Below, piece after piece: positions 22,801-32,367 of a stretch of 34,042 nucleotides of DNA (positions within the stretch are counted from its first letter, which is position 1; each line of letters starts with the position of its first letter). Location: positions 436,001-470,042 of the forward strand of contig JAQGDQ010000133.1 in assembly GCA_030141605.1 (NCBI GenBank), in the 5' to 3' direction. This DNA comes from Tubiluchus corallicola (lineage: Eukaryota; Priapulida; Priapulimorpha; Priapulimorphida; Tubiluchidae). The notes below the pieces were generated by a model. That model did not search any database, was not told where the DNA came from, and worked only from the letters and a program-made list of their open reading frames with translations. Both the position numbers and the translations under genes were made by a program.

Positions 22801-25800
22801 ATCCAAAAGTTTTCCGATTTCTTGGTATTGTATTATTAATGAAACTTCGAGATTTCACGCGGCATGCTATAGGCTATTATGAATGTGAAAATGCATACTA
22901 AATAGAGTAAATAATACAACTTACAAGTATTTATTATTATGCACACATCTAAATAAGCAGTATGTATTAATACGTAGTGTAGCATATGAGGGGGAGAAAA
23001 AGTAAGAAGAAAGGGAAAGAGAGAGAGAGAGAGGGGGGTTTAACATTTAACAACAATTAACGCAACACTTACATTTTATTTATTCATGTTGCTTATTTTA
23101 TGAATAACTAAAACAGGTTTACGTGCAATCCGGAGTATTCAACTATAGCAAAACTACAGCAAACAAAACTGTTCTGGCTGAAGTATGATTGCAATAAATT
23201 GTGTCATTTGGATGTCTTCGCAAAGCAAATGTAACGAATGCAGCATTCGAACAGTGCGGATTTTTCAATGTTCAAATTGCAACTGCTTGAATTCCCGCAA
23301 CCTGTCTGACACTGTTGGTTGACAAAACAAGATCGTGTAAACGTAATACCTAACGTACTCCGACACCGAGCCGATTGCATCCAACAACATCCGATTTTGT
23401 GGAAAAACGGATCAGGCACGCTTTTGTACTTCGCCCGAGTAGCTGGCAGAAAGTAGTTCTATGTCTGATTCTGCTTCCAGTCCAGTTTTAATTATGAGAA
23501 CTACTTTAGCAGATTTTAGCGAAAGGACAGTACAGAAATTTGTTACATGATTTCAGAACACCTTGTCCCATTTTCGGCTTTAGGATCTCTGCAATTCTGG
23601 ATGGTGGATCGGCCCAGACAAGAACCAGCTTGTTCGAATTAATTGCTAGCGAATTAGTAAATTTTTCTTTTTTGTGGGCATTACGCATTATTTTACCTGT
23701 TTTACTTAACAACATTTAAGTATTTTTCAGTTTTGTGAGCAATATGCGCTTTTGCATTGTGAATTTCAAGGCTTTTCTTTACAGTAAGCGCTATGCACAT
23801 ATGCCACTTTTGCATGGCGTTTTTTATACTTACTTTGTACGCGGTAAGCAATTAATTTATTTTCCTCCATAAAAATTTAGGCGTTATGGACACCATCATA
23901 ACTCAATTTTTTGTAACACATGTCAAATTTTTGGTAACAATTATTTTTCATTCAAGAAGAAAGAAATAAATAACTATAATACATAAATCAATATCCTACC
24001 TGAAGTCACTTGGTGGGACTTCTGCAGTCGGGTCTAAAAGAAAATGTTCCTGTGTTATGGTAACAATTTTACTGTCCCCATATTGGCGAATCACGTTCAG
24101 CAAAGGATAGCCCATCTGCAGCGTCCAGGGATCCATCAATTCTTTAATTGTTTTACCGTCAAGCTCTATACCTTCATTATCGATAACCTACGCAATTAAG
24201 TGCAAAATATTATTACCTAACACGTACGTAGCCTGCTAATATACTTCCTATAGAAATGTAATAGCAGCACTGCATGCGTTCACTGTCCCTGTATATCAGA
24301 ACAGCATCAGAGAAACACATCGCCATTTTTACCTTTTGCATGGAGTCCCAAAGGTCGTCTGTCACTGCGTTTTCATAAGCGAATGTTTTAAGATAATCCT
24401 GTAATGAATAAAGTACAAATTAGTTTACAAATTGTTGAAGATAATAAATAAGCGAACACTGTTTCAAAAGAGAGGAATTAGACAGTGCGTCAGCATAGAT
24501 AAGCATCTTAAAAGAAGCGCATCGGTAATTTTTTTATAATGTTGCCTTAGTTAGTGTGACGTAACAATGCTTATCATACCGTCAGAGATAGCTTCCATGC
24601 CTTTTCTCCCAGCAGTGCTTGGATCATTTGAAAGATGCACCCACCCTATTAAAGATAATTACAATTCAATTTCAGCTCAACGAGGGCTGATATGTTTTGG
24701 AATAGAATTTTGTACCTTTAATTTTAGTAAGTTATTGTGTAAAATTTTGCAAATTTTAATTTAAATCTCAGTATATTCCTATAGTACCAACATACGCATG
24801 CACTTATAGACACATGTAATATAAAAACACCAAAAAAACAAGTTCACGCACTCTTGCACTTAAACCCCACAGTAAATACACAGAAGTGGTGAGAATCCGT
24901 TTGTACAAAAAGTACGAAAAATGTTTCAAAACAGTTTTAAAGAAAACTTTTAGGCTGAATGGTACATGAAAAGCTTTTTTCAGTTTTCAAAAGCACTCAC
25001 TCACTGCTACTGCATTCAAAGTTGACTCTTGAGATTACGAAAAAAATATAAAAACCAAAAAACTTATTGAAGCAAAAAATTAATAAATTATCATAAGTCT
25101 ACCTTGTTATATGTTATGCTGTCAAATATAGCCCTAACTTCTGTATTTGTCACTGCGTCATTGATGATTGGATGTGACGTAGCCAGTGCGTCATACCGGA
25201 AGGCACTTGGCATCATGTGGACCACAATAATTTCGTCCGCCTGTTAATAAATTGAAATTTGAATTTTTAGTTTGTCAAATTGGTTGCTTTCAGTAATTTA
25301 TTCGTGCACACCAGACAAAAAGTGTTAGGAGTGTGCAAAGCAAATTAGCAAGAAGCATACTTTTGTAAGCTTACCATCCTCCATTCTGGTTCTGCGAAGT
25401 CGCATCCAACATACTCCAGGTATCTAGAGAATCCTTCATTAAGCCACAAGTGTGACCACCATTCACAGGTAACAAGATTTCCTAAGTACTAAAACAAATG
25501 CTTCAAATATAATATAACATAATATGTTATAATATGTATAATATATTCTCGGTTAATATAACTATAAGATAACTGTTTTCTATGCATCAGTATATGATAA
25601 ACATAAAGTAGCTGCAGTAACAGCAACAGCAGAAACAACAACAGCAGCAGCAACAACAACAACAACAACGACAGCAGCAGTAACAACAACAACAACATTT
25701 AGAGTGGCAGCACTAGAGATAATTGCTTAGTAAATGGCTAAAAACTAAACTTATGACAGATATAAACTTACCTGATGCATAATTTCATGTGCAATTACTC

Positions 25801-28800
25801 TGCAAATATGTTTCATTTCATCAGCTGGAGTTTCTCCAGATTCATGCAACATGCGAACTTCCCTGTAAACCACAAGACCCCAGTTTTCCATGGCTCCAGC
25901 GGAGAAAACAGGTAGTGCTATTAGTTCTGCAACCCAGAAAAACAAAAGAAATATAATTTTATCATTATCCATAAAAAGACAAAAGTAATTTGATGGTTAG
26001 TCACAGTAAGTACTGATTTGTATAAACTAATCATTGAAAAGCTTCTTGCCTGTTTTGTTTAAATCATTCGTGTAAGGAATCCCAAAGTAATCCTCGAAGC
26101 CTTCCAAAATAATTGCAGTGGTATTCAGTGCATATTCAGCTTGGTCAATTAGTTCTGGGCGTGCCCAAGCTCTGACCTATAACAGAGAATTGTCAAAATA
26201 TTATGAAATTAAATCTGCTATTCACAGTTATTTACCTTTTTGAAGGAGGATACAAAAGCCAAATTACAGAACTGAGATATCTGACGATTTTGTACCTGAT
26301 CTTAGATCATATTTCCTAATCAGCTAAACTCAGGCACAGTTGCACTGTGGCGAACTGAACAGAAAATTCATACCGACGTCACCAAGATGCTGGTCGTCAA
26401 GTCGCGTTGTCCTTGTCTATTAATTTTTCCCAATCATCATCTCTATAATAAGTTCTCCGATTTACCCTTACCATTGCCACACACAATGGCACTAGCACAC
26501 AACACCGACACAGGCACAACCATACCCATTACGACAATCATTACTGCTTCAATGACGCTTTCATTACCATCAACTGCACACTCTTGGTCAAAAGCCATGC
26601 TACAATAAGTTGGTGTAGACAACTACACACTCCTAGTCAAAAGCCATACTACAACAAATTGGTGTAGACAACTACACACTCTGACCCAAAAGCCATATTA
26701 CAACAAGTTGCTGTAGACAATTACACACTCTTGGCCAAAAGCCATACTACAATAAGTTGGTGTAAGCAATCAGTTCCATGACGATTGTGTTTACCTCTAT
26801 TCCCCGCGGCGTTGCACCCTCTAAACTAAGAAATTCAGAAACAACAAAACACAGTAAGTACGAAGACATGATGGGAGTGTCTCCATAATGATCTTCTACC
26901 CAGTCTGCGTCTCCAATTCTAAAACAAAAAGAAAAATGAAGGCAAACGATAAACTTGAAATTTGAAATTGTGAACTTTAAATTTGTGTCAAGTTTTTGCA
27001 TTTCACTACCTGTATAATACAGCAGTACTTCATTTCAATTTTAGCTTTTGCACTCACAGAGGAGTTTGCCTTTGTAAAATTTATCGCAGCAATAATATCA
27101 GTGCATTTATCAGAAGCATCTAGAAACACTTTGGCAGTTATTGCAGGTAACGAAACGTACATTTTATGTCATTGGTCAAAATGAAGTATAATCAGAAACA
27201 TCATTGAGTTTTCCTTTATATCATAGACATCCATTTTACTACAATATGAATTGTAGGATAAGTAAACTAGCCACAACAACCATTAAAATATATGATTTTT
27301 GTTTTTACCCGATTATGATAAGAGATATTAGAGATATAAGAGATACAGCGTTAATGTTTGCAAGATGTAACTTGCAATAATTTTTGGTTACCAATAACAT
27401 ACACATTATTTGAGCTGATGATATCGTTATTACTCAGTGAGTGGTAGTTCTTATGATGGACCAAAGTGACGCTGAACACAGCTTTGAATTGTGGCTCATC
27501 AAATACTGGAAAAATTTTTCTTGCATGTGGTGCTTGCAAATGAGTGGAAGCAAGCCACCTGAAACAATCAGAAAATTCTAAGATTACTTCTTTCTTAAAA
27601 GCTTATAACATGACTCGTCTAACTAACCACTGTGCCACTATATTACATACAAGTATCAGACTCTGCTTTGTGTAATAACATTCTATATGATCACTGCTAC
27701 AAAAATTCACAATGATAACTCAGAATTACCGTGACAAACTACTGCTACAAAAGAGAGAAATCCGAAGCATTGTTCATTACAAAATGGAGTCTGCAGTCAG
27801 CCTAATAACTACAGTTTTGCTTGACCACTTTCTACATTCAAATTTTATATATCCCGTATCTGTATTCCTTAGGTAATGTATGTATAGAAAAGTGTAAAGC
27901 AGAGGTAGTGGGTATTTTCAAATCAACAAGTTCGGAGTTTATAATCCAGAATTCCGTATTTATAATAACAGAAGCCTTTTGGACATAGCTGGTGTTTGTG
28001 CATTATTAATGTGTTGTCTACATTCATGTTTCCAAGCCATTGCAATGTCAAATTCTATTTATATCTAGTTTTTAGAATGAAAAAAGTTTTTAGCTTGACT
28101 CCATTTGAAACATAAATGGAACTCGAACGTTTTTTTCCACTTTTCCTTTAATTTGAAAAGCACTTTTGTTCAGTGACGTTTGTCGTTTACTGACATAAAT
28201 GAAGATCAAAAAGAAGATTTTTGCAGCCTATTGTACGAAAGCGCATTAGAGCCATTATACCCGATTATATAAAAATCTGGTTATAACAATTTTTTTGTTT
28301 TACGTCCGGTTATTAAAAAATGTAGTTACAACCTTCGCCTGTTAGAACCGGATATCATGGCCCTAATAAGGTTTCGTACTATTGTGAATTGTACGGCCAG
28401 TATTAACCCTGTTGCGTTTTGAAGATGCCTTACTGCTAGAAGTAAAGTTACTATCTTATTTTATACTGCAATTGATAATTATCAGCAACTTCAAGTTAGA
28501 ATTAGTGTGACCTAAAATTAAAATCTATTAAACACTAAACTGTACAACTCCTCCGCAGTAGTGTGAACTTACAATAACATTAGTAGCGTCCGTTTAAAAG
28601 TTAATTGTACGTTAAAATGGTTTTATAACAATTTGTTTTTGCAGTTATTACACCAGAAAGCATTTGAAAATTCATATAAATAAACTTATGCAGAGACATT
28701 TAAAGACACAGTTTTACTTTTATTCCAGCTAATCTGGCTACATAATTTACATCACTGCAGGCTATGCATGCACCATGGTACTGAACAGTTTTTAAAGTTG

Positions 28801-29534
28801 CCCAAAATGATTGGATGCATGTGGCGAATAATACAAAAACCGACAACAGGAAACTTGAAAGGTATCACAAATAATGCTTATGCTTACTTTATGGAGCCAT
28901 CTGATTCTTGATAAGAACTCCTGTAAAGACCATTTGTGGTCTCTGGTATCTCACCACTAAATTCAAAATAAATTTCGTATTCAGCATTTTCCTCGAGGTT
29001 ATTTATTAATGTGACAACGTAAAACTCTTTTTCTTCTATGTATTCCTGACTATTTATAGTAATCTCGTCTGTTGGAGGTTTTCGGACAATAGTCTTGCTC
29101 GGATCTATGGTCAGTAAACTTTTAAAAGCATGCAGAACAATTTTGTTTGTTTCAGAAACACACTTGACAGTAATCGTCACCCAAGACCCGGCAGTAGAGA
29201 AGTTTGGTTCCAAATCAATTTTCAAGTAAAGACTGTAATAAGAAGGAGCTAACGCGGTAGGCAGTCTTATGTCTCTGTCCGGTTCTGCGGTTGTTGCCGG
29301 AGATGGTTCCTCTGTATCAGTGCTGTTGTTGGTAGGTGTAGGTTCAGTTGTACTTGCTGCTGTTGTTGCAGAACTTGTTTCTGGCTGTGGAGTGGTGGTA
29401 CTTGGGGCTGTCGGCGGTGCCTCAAATTCAGTGCATTTTCTAGTAGTTACGCCAACTATTATACCCACTAAACTTATTGCAAGTGCTATTCCGATTATAC
29501 CAATGATCGCTACTGTCTTGGAAATGTACACCAT
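16741..29534 (-). CDS. ANPEP-like: Membrane aminopeptidase N (M1 zinc metallopeptidase), complete, 19 exons
   Basis: Type II surface ectoenzyme that would remove N-terminal residues from peptides. Hand-spliced exons (descending): 29534-28888, 27558-27403, 26918-26795, 26176-26050, 25926-25772, 25488-25375, 25240-25103, 24645-24580, 24398-24333, 24187-24000, 21887-21799, 21336-21203, 21057-21002, 20891-20744, 20113-20034, 19633-19526, 18011-17844, 17648-17429, 16896-16741. They sum to 2940 nt, 979 residues plus stop; human CD13 is close to this length. Order: short cytoplasmic N-terminus, membrane anchor about 8-29, Ser/Thr/Pro stalk 35-87, M1 N-terminal domain from about 88, GAMENW at 362-367, zinc site HEIMH 398-402 with Glu421 exactly 18 residues after His402, catalytic Tyr485, then the ERAP1-C-like helical domain (GFYRV at 645-649) to the end. 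Oddities: His222 where a Gln is usual, HEIMHQYLGN instead of the usual HELAHQWFGN, and a GC-AG intron 4. Family call is firm; orthology and activity are inferred. Confidence -1.
17034..17103. repeat. (CA)n/(CG)n microsatellite in intron 18
   Basis: Alternating CA, CG and CACG units. A mirror in composition of the tract at 14646. Confidence -1.
17110..17240. repeat. Degenerate (AAAC/GAAT)n tract, intron 18
   Basis: Repeated words GAACAAA, CAAACGAATAAACG and AATAAATAAA: a worn tetranucleotide array. The same class occurs in introns 11 and 14. Confidence -1.
17429..17648 (-). CDS. Aminopeptidase N exon 18
   Basis: Encodes [19 protein letters not shown] and [10 protein letters not shown], equivalent to the N..G..LVWDF...NW and RFSTEYEL blocks of CD13. 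Acceptor CATTGTCAG, donor GTAAAA, phase 0 out. Confidence -1.
17844..18011 (-). CDS. Aminopeptidase N exon 17
   Basis: Encodes [20 protein letters not shown] and the [10 protein letters not shown] block; both are strongly conserved C-terminal-domain signatures. Acceptor ACTTTTGCAG, donor GTATGG, phase 2 in and out. Confidence -1.
18387..18690. repeat. About 141-bp tandem repeat, just over 2 copies, intron 16
   Basis: Units begin at 18387, 18528 and (partial) 18668, each with the word TATCGTAGGTA or CATCGTAGGTA, then GATTGTGGCATTCCACAAAT, and ending in AACATGATTTTCG. The copies differ at roughly one base in six, so the duplication is not recent. A C-run and an A-run sit in copy 2. Confidence -1.
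18935..19353 (+). mobile_element. LINE 3' fragment in intron 16, antisense to the host gene
   Basis: The frame to 19197 reads [29 protein letters not shown] and [28 protein letters not shown]. This is the C-terminal tail typical of LINE reverse transcriptase proteins (HPLH..F..LPSGRRYRS...RT.R...SFFP.A). It continues through an AT-rich 3' UTR to a TTACTTACTTACTTA tail at about 19337-19353. It is 5' truncated and of a different family from the fragment at 1818. Confidence -1.
19526..19633 (-). CDS. Aminopeptidase N exon 16
   Basis: Encodes [19 protein letters not shown], the C-terminal-domain block with the paired cysteines seen in CD13 (AC.NG...C). Acceptor TTTTTTGCAG, donor GTAAAT, phase 2 in and out. 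Confidence -1.
20034..20113 (-). CDS. Aminopeptidase N exon 15
   Basis: Encodes [19 protein letters not shown]. It continues the YG.MK..L......Y block. Weak acceptor ATCTAG and donor GTAAAA; both phases fit (0 in, 2 out). Confidence -1.
20430..20742. repeat. Degenerate (TTCA/TTCG)n tract, intron 14
   Basis: Dense TTCATTCAT, GTTCGTTCG and related words over about 300 bp, reaching to the donor of exon 14. Worn tetranucleotide repeat. Confidence -1.
20744..20891 (-). CDS. Aminopeptidase N exon 14
   Basis: Encodes [17 protein letters not shown] and the GTYGALK end, matching the YMPWEAAL.SLSY block. Acceptor TTTGACAG, donor GTAATG, phase 0 out. The intron tetranucleotide tract begins directly after the donor. 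Confidence -1.
21002..21057 (-). CDS. Aminopeptidase N exon 13 (56 nt)
   Basis: Short exon reading [19 protein letters not shown], equivalent to the RAQ..DAF.LA block of CD13. Acceptor TTCTAACAG, donor GTAAGT, phase 2 out. Confidence -1.
21203..21336 (-). CDS. Aminopeptidase N exon 12
   Basis: Encodes [21 protein letters not shown], a hallmark block at the entry to the C-terminal domain. Acceptor TCTTTTACAG, donor GTGAGT, phase 0 out. Confidence -1.
21368..21525. repeat. Degenerate (ATTC)n tract, intron 11
   Basis: ATTCATTCATTTATTCA-type words with CCATC variants; same family of wording as the intron 14 tract. Confidence -1.
21799..21887 (-). CDS. Aminopeptidase N exon 11
   Basis: Encodes [13 protein letters not shown] and IIWMHQQP, the start of the beta-sandwich domain (YVW.VP... 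in relatives). Acceptor TTTTTGCAG, donor GTATAA, phase 2 in and phase 1 out. It follows the longest intron (2.1 kb). Confidence -1.
22605..23420. mobile_element. Candidate inverted-repeat DNA transposon remnant in intron 10
   Basis: The two ends share inverted wording: CGTTTACACGATC at about 22670 and its reverse complement (GATCGTGTAAACG) at about 23331, and GATCCG...ACAAAATCG near both outer ends. The left end also repeats the words TCGGACGAAGTTGGATG and TTGGATGAAGTCGGAC in tandem. This looks like a MITE with repeated subterminal motifs. Exact ends and target duplication were not resolved. Confidence -1.
24000..24187 (-). CDS. Aminopeptidase N exon 10
   Basis: Encodes [15 protein letters not shown] and the [10 protein letters not shown] block, the conserved end of the catalytic domain. 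Acceptor AATTGCGTAG, donor GTAGGA, leaves phase 2. Confidence -1.
24333..24398 (-). CDS. Aminopeptidase N exon 9 (66-nt micro-exon)
   Basis: 22 codons, [17 protein letters not shown], equivalent to the YL..FAY.N....DLW block of M1 peptidases. Acceptor TTCATTACAG, donor GTAAAA, phase 0 on both sides. Confidence -1.
24580..24645 (-). CDS. Aminopeptidase N exon 8 (66-nt micro-exon)
   Basis: 22 codons between AG and GTATGA, reading [17 protein letters not shown]. It fills the gap for the family block KGASVLRML...FL.ED.F. Too short to show in an open-reading-frame scan; found by looking for this missing block between exons 7 and 9. Gly-Cys replaces the usual Ala-Ser. Confidence -1.
25103..25240 (-). 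CDS. Aminopeptidase N exon 7: catalytic tyrosine
   Basis: 46 codons, phase 0 on both sides, donor GTAGAC. Encodes DALATSHPI and FDSITYNK; the Tyr of SITYNK (485) matches the transition-state tyrosine of CD13 (SYSKG context). Confidence -1.
25375..25488 (-). CDS. Aminopeptidase N exon 6: third zinc ligand
   Basis: Encodes [20 protein letters not shown]; Glu421 in WLNEGF is the third zinc ligand and is spaced correctly from exon 5. The usual Trp-Phe after HEXXHQ is Tyr-Leu here. Acceptor TTTGTTTTAG, donor GTAAGC, 38 codons, phase 0 on both sides. Confidence -1.
25615..25697. repeat. (CAA/CAG)n trinucleotide tract, intron 5
   Basis: About 80 bp of CAACAG/CAACAA units in the intron between the two halves of the zinc site. 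Poly-Leu frames across it are artefacts. Confidence -1.
25772..25926 (-). CDS. Aminopeptidase N exon 5: GAMEN and HEXXH motifs
   Basis: Catalytic exon. It carries [15 protein letters not shown] (substrate N-terminus recognition) and ends exactly after HEIMHQ, the HEXXH zinc motif with His398, Glu399 and His402. Acceptor GGGTTGCAG, donor GTAAGT, phase 0. Confidence -1.
26049..26049 (-). other. GC 5' splice site of intron 4
   Basis: Intron 4 (25927-26049) starts GCAAGA after exon sequence ACAG and ends GGGTTGCAG. The strong match to the AG|GCAAG consensus is typical of functional GC-AG introns. Confidence -1.
26050..26176 (-). CDS. Aminopeptidase N exon 4, ending at a GC donor
   Basis: Begins with VRAWARPE and ends in phase 1 at AACAAAACAG followed by GCAAGA. 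No GT donor keeps the frame here, while the G|AA junction to exon 5 restores a conserved Glu-Leu-Ile-Ala-Leu-Pro run, so a GC-AG intron is the best reading. It encodes the EYALN...EDYFGIPY block before GAMEN. Confidence -1.
26572..26767. repeat. 49-bp tandem repeat, 4 copies, intron 3
   Basis: Copies start at 26572, 26621, 26670 and 26719. Each contains ACACTC..., AAAAGCCAT, TACAA.AA.TTG and GTAGACAA with a few substitutions. The array ends 28 bp from the donor of exon 3. Confidence -1.
26795..26918 (-). CDS. Aminopeptidase N exon 3
   Basis: Acceptor TTTTGTTTTAG; donor GTAAAC; ends in phase 0. It encodes the [16 protein letters not shown] block, equivalent to the TPKMSTYLLAFIVSEF block of CD13. 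A 49-bp tandem array begins 28 bp beyond its donor. Confidence -1.
27403..27558 (-). CDS. Aminopeptidase N exon 2
   Basis: Acceptor after a TTTC-AG tract; donor GTATGT chosen because it alone of nearby donors gives the phase 2 needed by exon 3. It encodes the [14 protein letters not shown] and FPVFDEP stretch, the family block normally written TTQ...ARR.FPCFDEP. The Gln of that block is His here (residue 222). The Cys of FPCFDEP is Val. Confidence -1.
28249..28363. mobile_element. Tc1/mariner-like MITE in intron 1
   Basis: 115 bp flanked by TA on both sides. Arms of about 47 bp are inverted: GAGCCATTATACCCG on the left, GGGCCATGATATCCG on the right arm read on the other strand, and both then run to GGTTRTAAC and a T-run. 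TA flanks and CCGGTTMTAAC-like ends are typical of Tc1/mariner-derived MITEs. Confidence -1.
28888..29534 (-). CDS. Aminopeptidase N exon 1: anchor, stalk, start of N-terminal domain
   Basis: Starts at ATG 29534 with A at -3 and G at +4. It encodes residues 1-215 and two bases of codon 216 (phase 2, donor GTAAGC). It contains a hydrophobic signal anchor at about 8-29, a TTRKC motif just after it, a Thr/Ser/Pro/Glu-rich stalk with sequon Asn70, and the first beta strands of the M1 N-terminal domain with sequon Asn111 and GLYRSSY near the end. The paralogue at 32368 aligns along the whole exon, which supports this start. Confidence -1.
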
Positions 29535-30337
29535 TATTGTACAAGCTATGCAATGTTTTCAATAACTTTGTTTGGTAAGCTTACTTCTCCACTTACAGCA
29601 CACACTGTAACGTCTATTTATCTATCGTTATAATATTTCATGTATACATTCATGAGTGTAAAGTGCAAAGGGCCAAAATCTATCATCGGTGTTGACTAAG
29701 TGATTAGGACAAGTGAAAAGCAGTACAAAACTTATTATTTAGCCACTGTTATAAAATACACGCTTTCACCAACAATGATAATGCTTTTTAGATATTAATA
29801 AAGGTATAAATAAAGAAAATAATATATATTATGTTTACTAAGTTTATTCGCACATAAAATATAATTTACATGCAGTTAGATCAATGGAAGCATAAAATCA
29901 TAATACGTAATAATAATAACAAAATATAAGCAATATTCACATTCAGTTAGTTAAAATGGTTAGTAACATTGATATTAATTCTTCGTTTGTAAAGCCGGGA
30001 ATGAGAAATTCATTACGAGCAGTCCAATATAATACGTAAGAAACAATGTCAGAATCACTGTAATGTTCATTTTCACAAATCATTGCCCTAGAGAAAATAC
30101 GATTTTTACCAAGGGTAGGTATTCTCAAATACTGATTTAGAATGGATATAGTACTAAATAGGCTGATTGCTGAATTATTAATCTTTCTATACAAAGTTTG
30201 CGACCGTTTGACTGCTAGGTTAATAAAAGCTTTAATTTTAGCAATGCAAGGCGTCGTGCAAACGTGAGGATTTTTCGGAAGCAACAAGACACGAGGTAAA
30301 GGTTTTTTAAATTCAACTTTTAAAACATTAATACATT

Positions 30338-30805
<468 letters not shown>

Positions 30806-31559
30806 AATACATTTGTCAGAGAAGTTAAAAGTCGAGCAACCGTAAAATGAGCAGCAAAATGATTGAAACAATTTCAATAAAACATGTCTATTTGTTATCG
30901 ATTTAAAAAAGCAAAGCATAGAATTAACACTAGCTAAGAAATCATTACGACACTACGATTTAAATCATAAGATAGTTTGTGACCTAAATCACACCTCATT
31001 ATACCATTTAAGTGCTATTCCATTAATTTCAATTTTGGGCGCCTGTCCAGATTCACTTCGACGAAATAAAACACATTTTGATTTTTGTACATTAAAAAGC
31101 ATTTCATGGTCTGTAGCGTATTGGGCACACATGTTAAGCATTGTTTTCAAAGCAATAACTGTAGGGGCGAGAAGAGTAATGTCATCGGCGTAACCTAAAA
31201 CAGCAGTAAATGCGTTTATTAAATGGTATCCAACTTTAGCACCTTTTAGAGAGATTATTAGATCATTAACATACACTGTACCATCACTTTTACCACGCTT
31301 TAATTTTGAAATCGCCAAAAACATTTCCTTAACAGTTATATAAAACATATTATGGGACCGATTTTTCATATCACCATAGAGACTATTCAGGTCATTGTAG
31401 GTAACACCAACAGTATTATACAATTCGTTGAAATCATATTCAAAATCATTAGCTATGTCTTGAGGGTTAATATTGCCATCAATATTACTTACAACCATTT
31501 TATTAGATTGTCAAAGCTTTCTGGCTTCAGACCAAAAGTTCCTATCATTAGTACTTGTT

Positions 31560-31696
31560 AACTGATGATGATGATGATGATAACGCTGATGATAATGAGG
31601 ATAATTACGATAATGTGACGATGATGATGATGATGACGATGACGACGATGATGACGATGATGACGATAATAATGATGATGAAAATGGTTATGGTGT

Positions 31697-31745
<49 letters not shown>

Positions 31746-31764
31746 GGTGATGATGATGATGATG
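31560..31764. repeat. (GAT)n-rich trinucleotide tract
   Basis: Imperfect GAT/GAC trinucleotide repeat beside the 5' edge of the decayed LINE; degenerate GAT/AAT wording continues to about 31900. Confidence -1.
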
Positions 31765-32367
31765 ACATTGCTAATGACAATAATAATTGTGGCAATGACG
31801 TTGAAAATGGTGATGATAACAACAAAAGCGATTATTGACGATTATCATAGCTGCTACTATACTACGGCGACAAAACAACAATGACGCAATGATGCTACAA
31901 ATAACGATAATGGCTGGCAGTGGAAACGATCATTACAATGAAAATGACATTATATTTTATTAGTAAAACAAAATAAAACGCCGTAAATTAATTTTTTCAA
32001 CTTTGTAGAGGTATTTAGTAAAGGTTGCTATTGCAAATGAATGAGGACATGTACTTAGTTTCCTGTTATCAGACACTATTACATTGGCAAGCTACCTCCT
32101 TTATTTGGACAGTAATTCGTAAATTATTTATGACAGAGCATGCTATTATCTGATAAAATGTAATCGAACACACAGTCTAACACGTTTTATGATTTATGAG
32201 CACATACATATCCATAAACTACCAAAGGTGCAAAATTCGTACAGTGCCCACCTTTAGCAAACGTAGTGAAACAGCTCTACGTGTATTCCTGCACCTTGGT
32301 GGCATCAAATTCAATAAAACTGGTGCTCATTTTTCGCTTTGTAATCAAAATAAAAAGGCGCTTCATA

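Noticed and set aside
25489-25698. Poly-Leu frame on -
   Set aside because: Antisense reading of the CAA/CAG repeat within intron 5.
27403-27539. Alternative exon 2 donors (GTAACC at ATT-G, GTAATA at CTG-A)
   Set aside because: Both leave phase 1, which breaks the frame into exon 3; GTATGT gives phase 2 and a continuous protein.
29269-29565. 98-codon frame on + opposite exon 1
   Set aside because: Antisense shadow of the Thr/Ser-rich stalk of the peptidase.
31555-31884. Met-rich 109-codon frame
   Set aside because: Translation of the (GAT)n tract.
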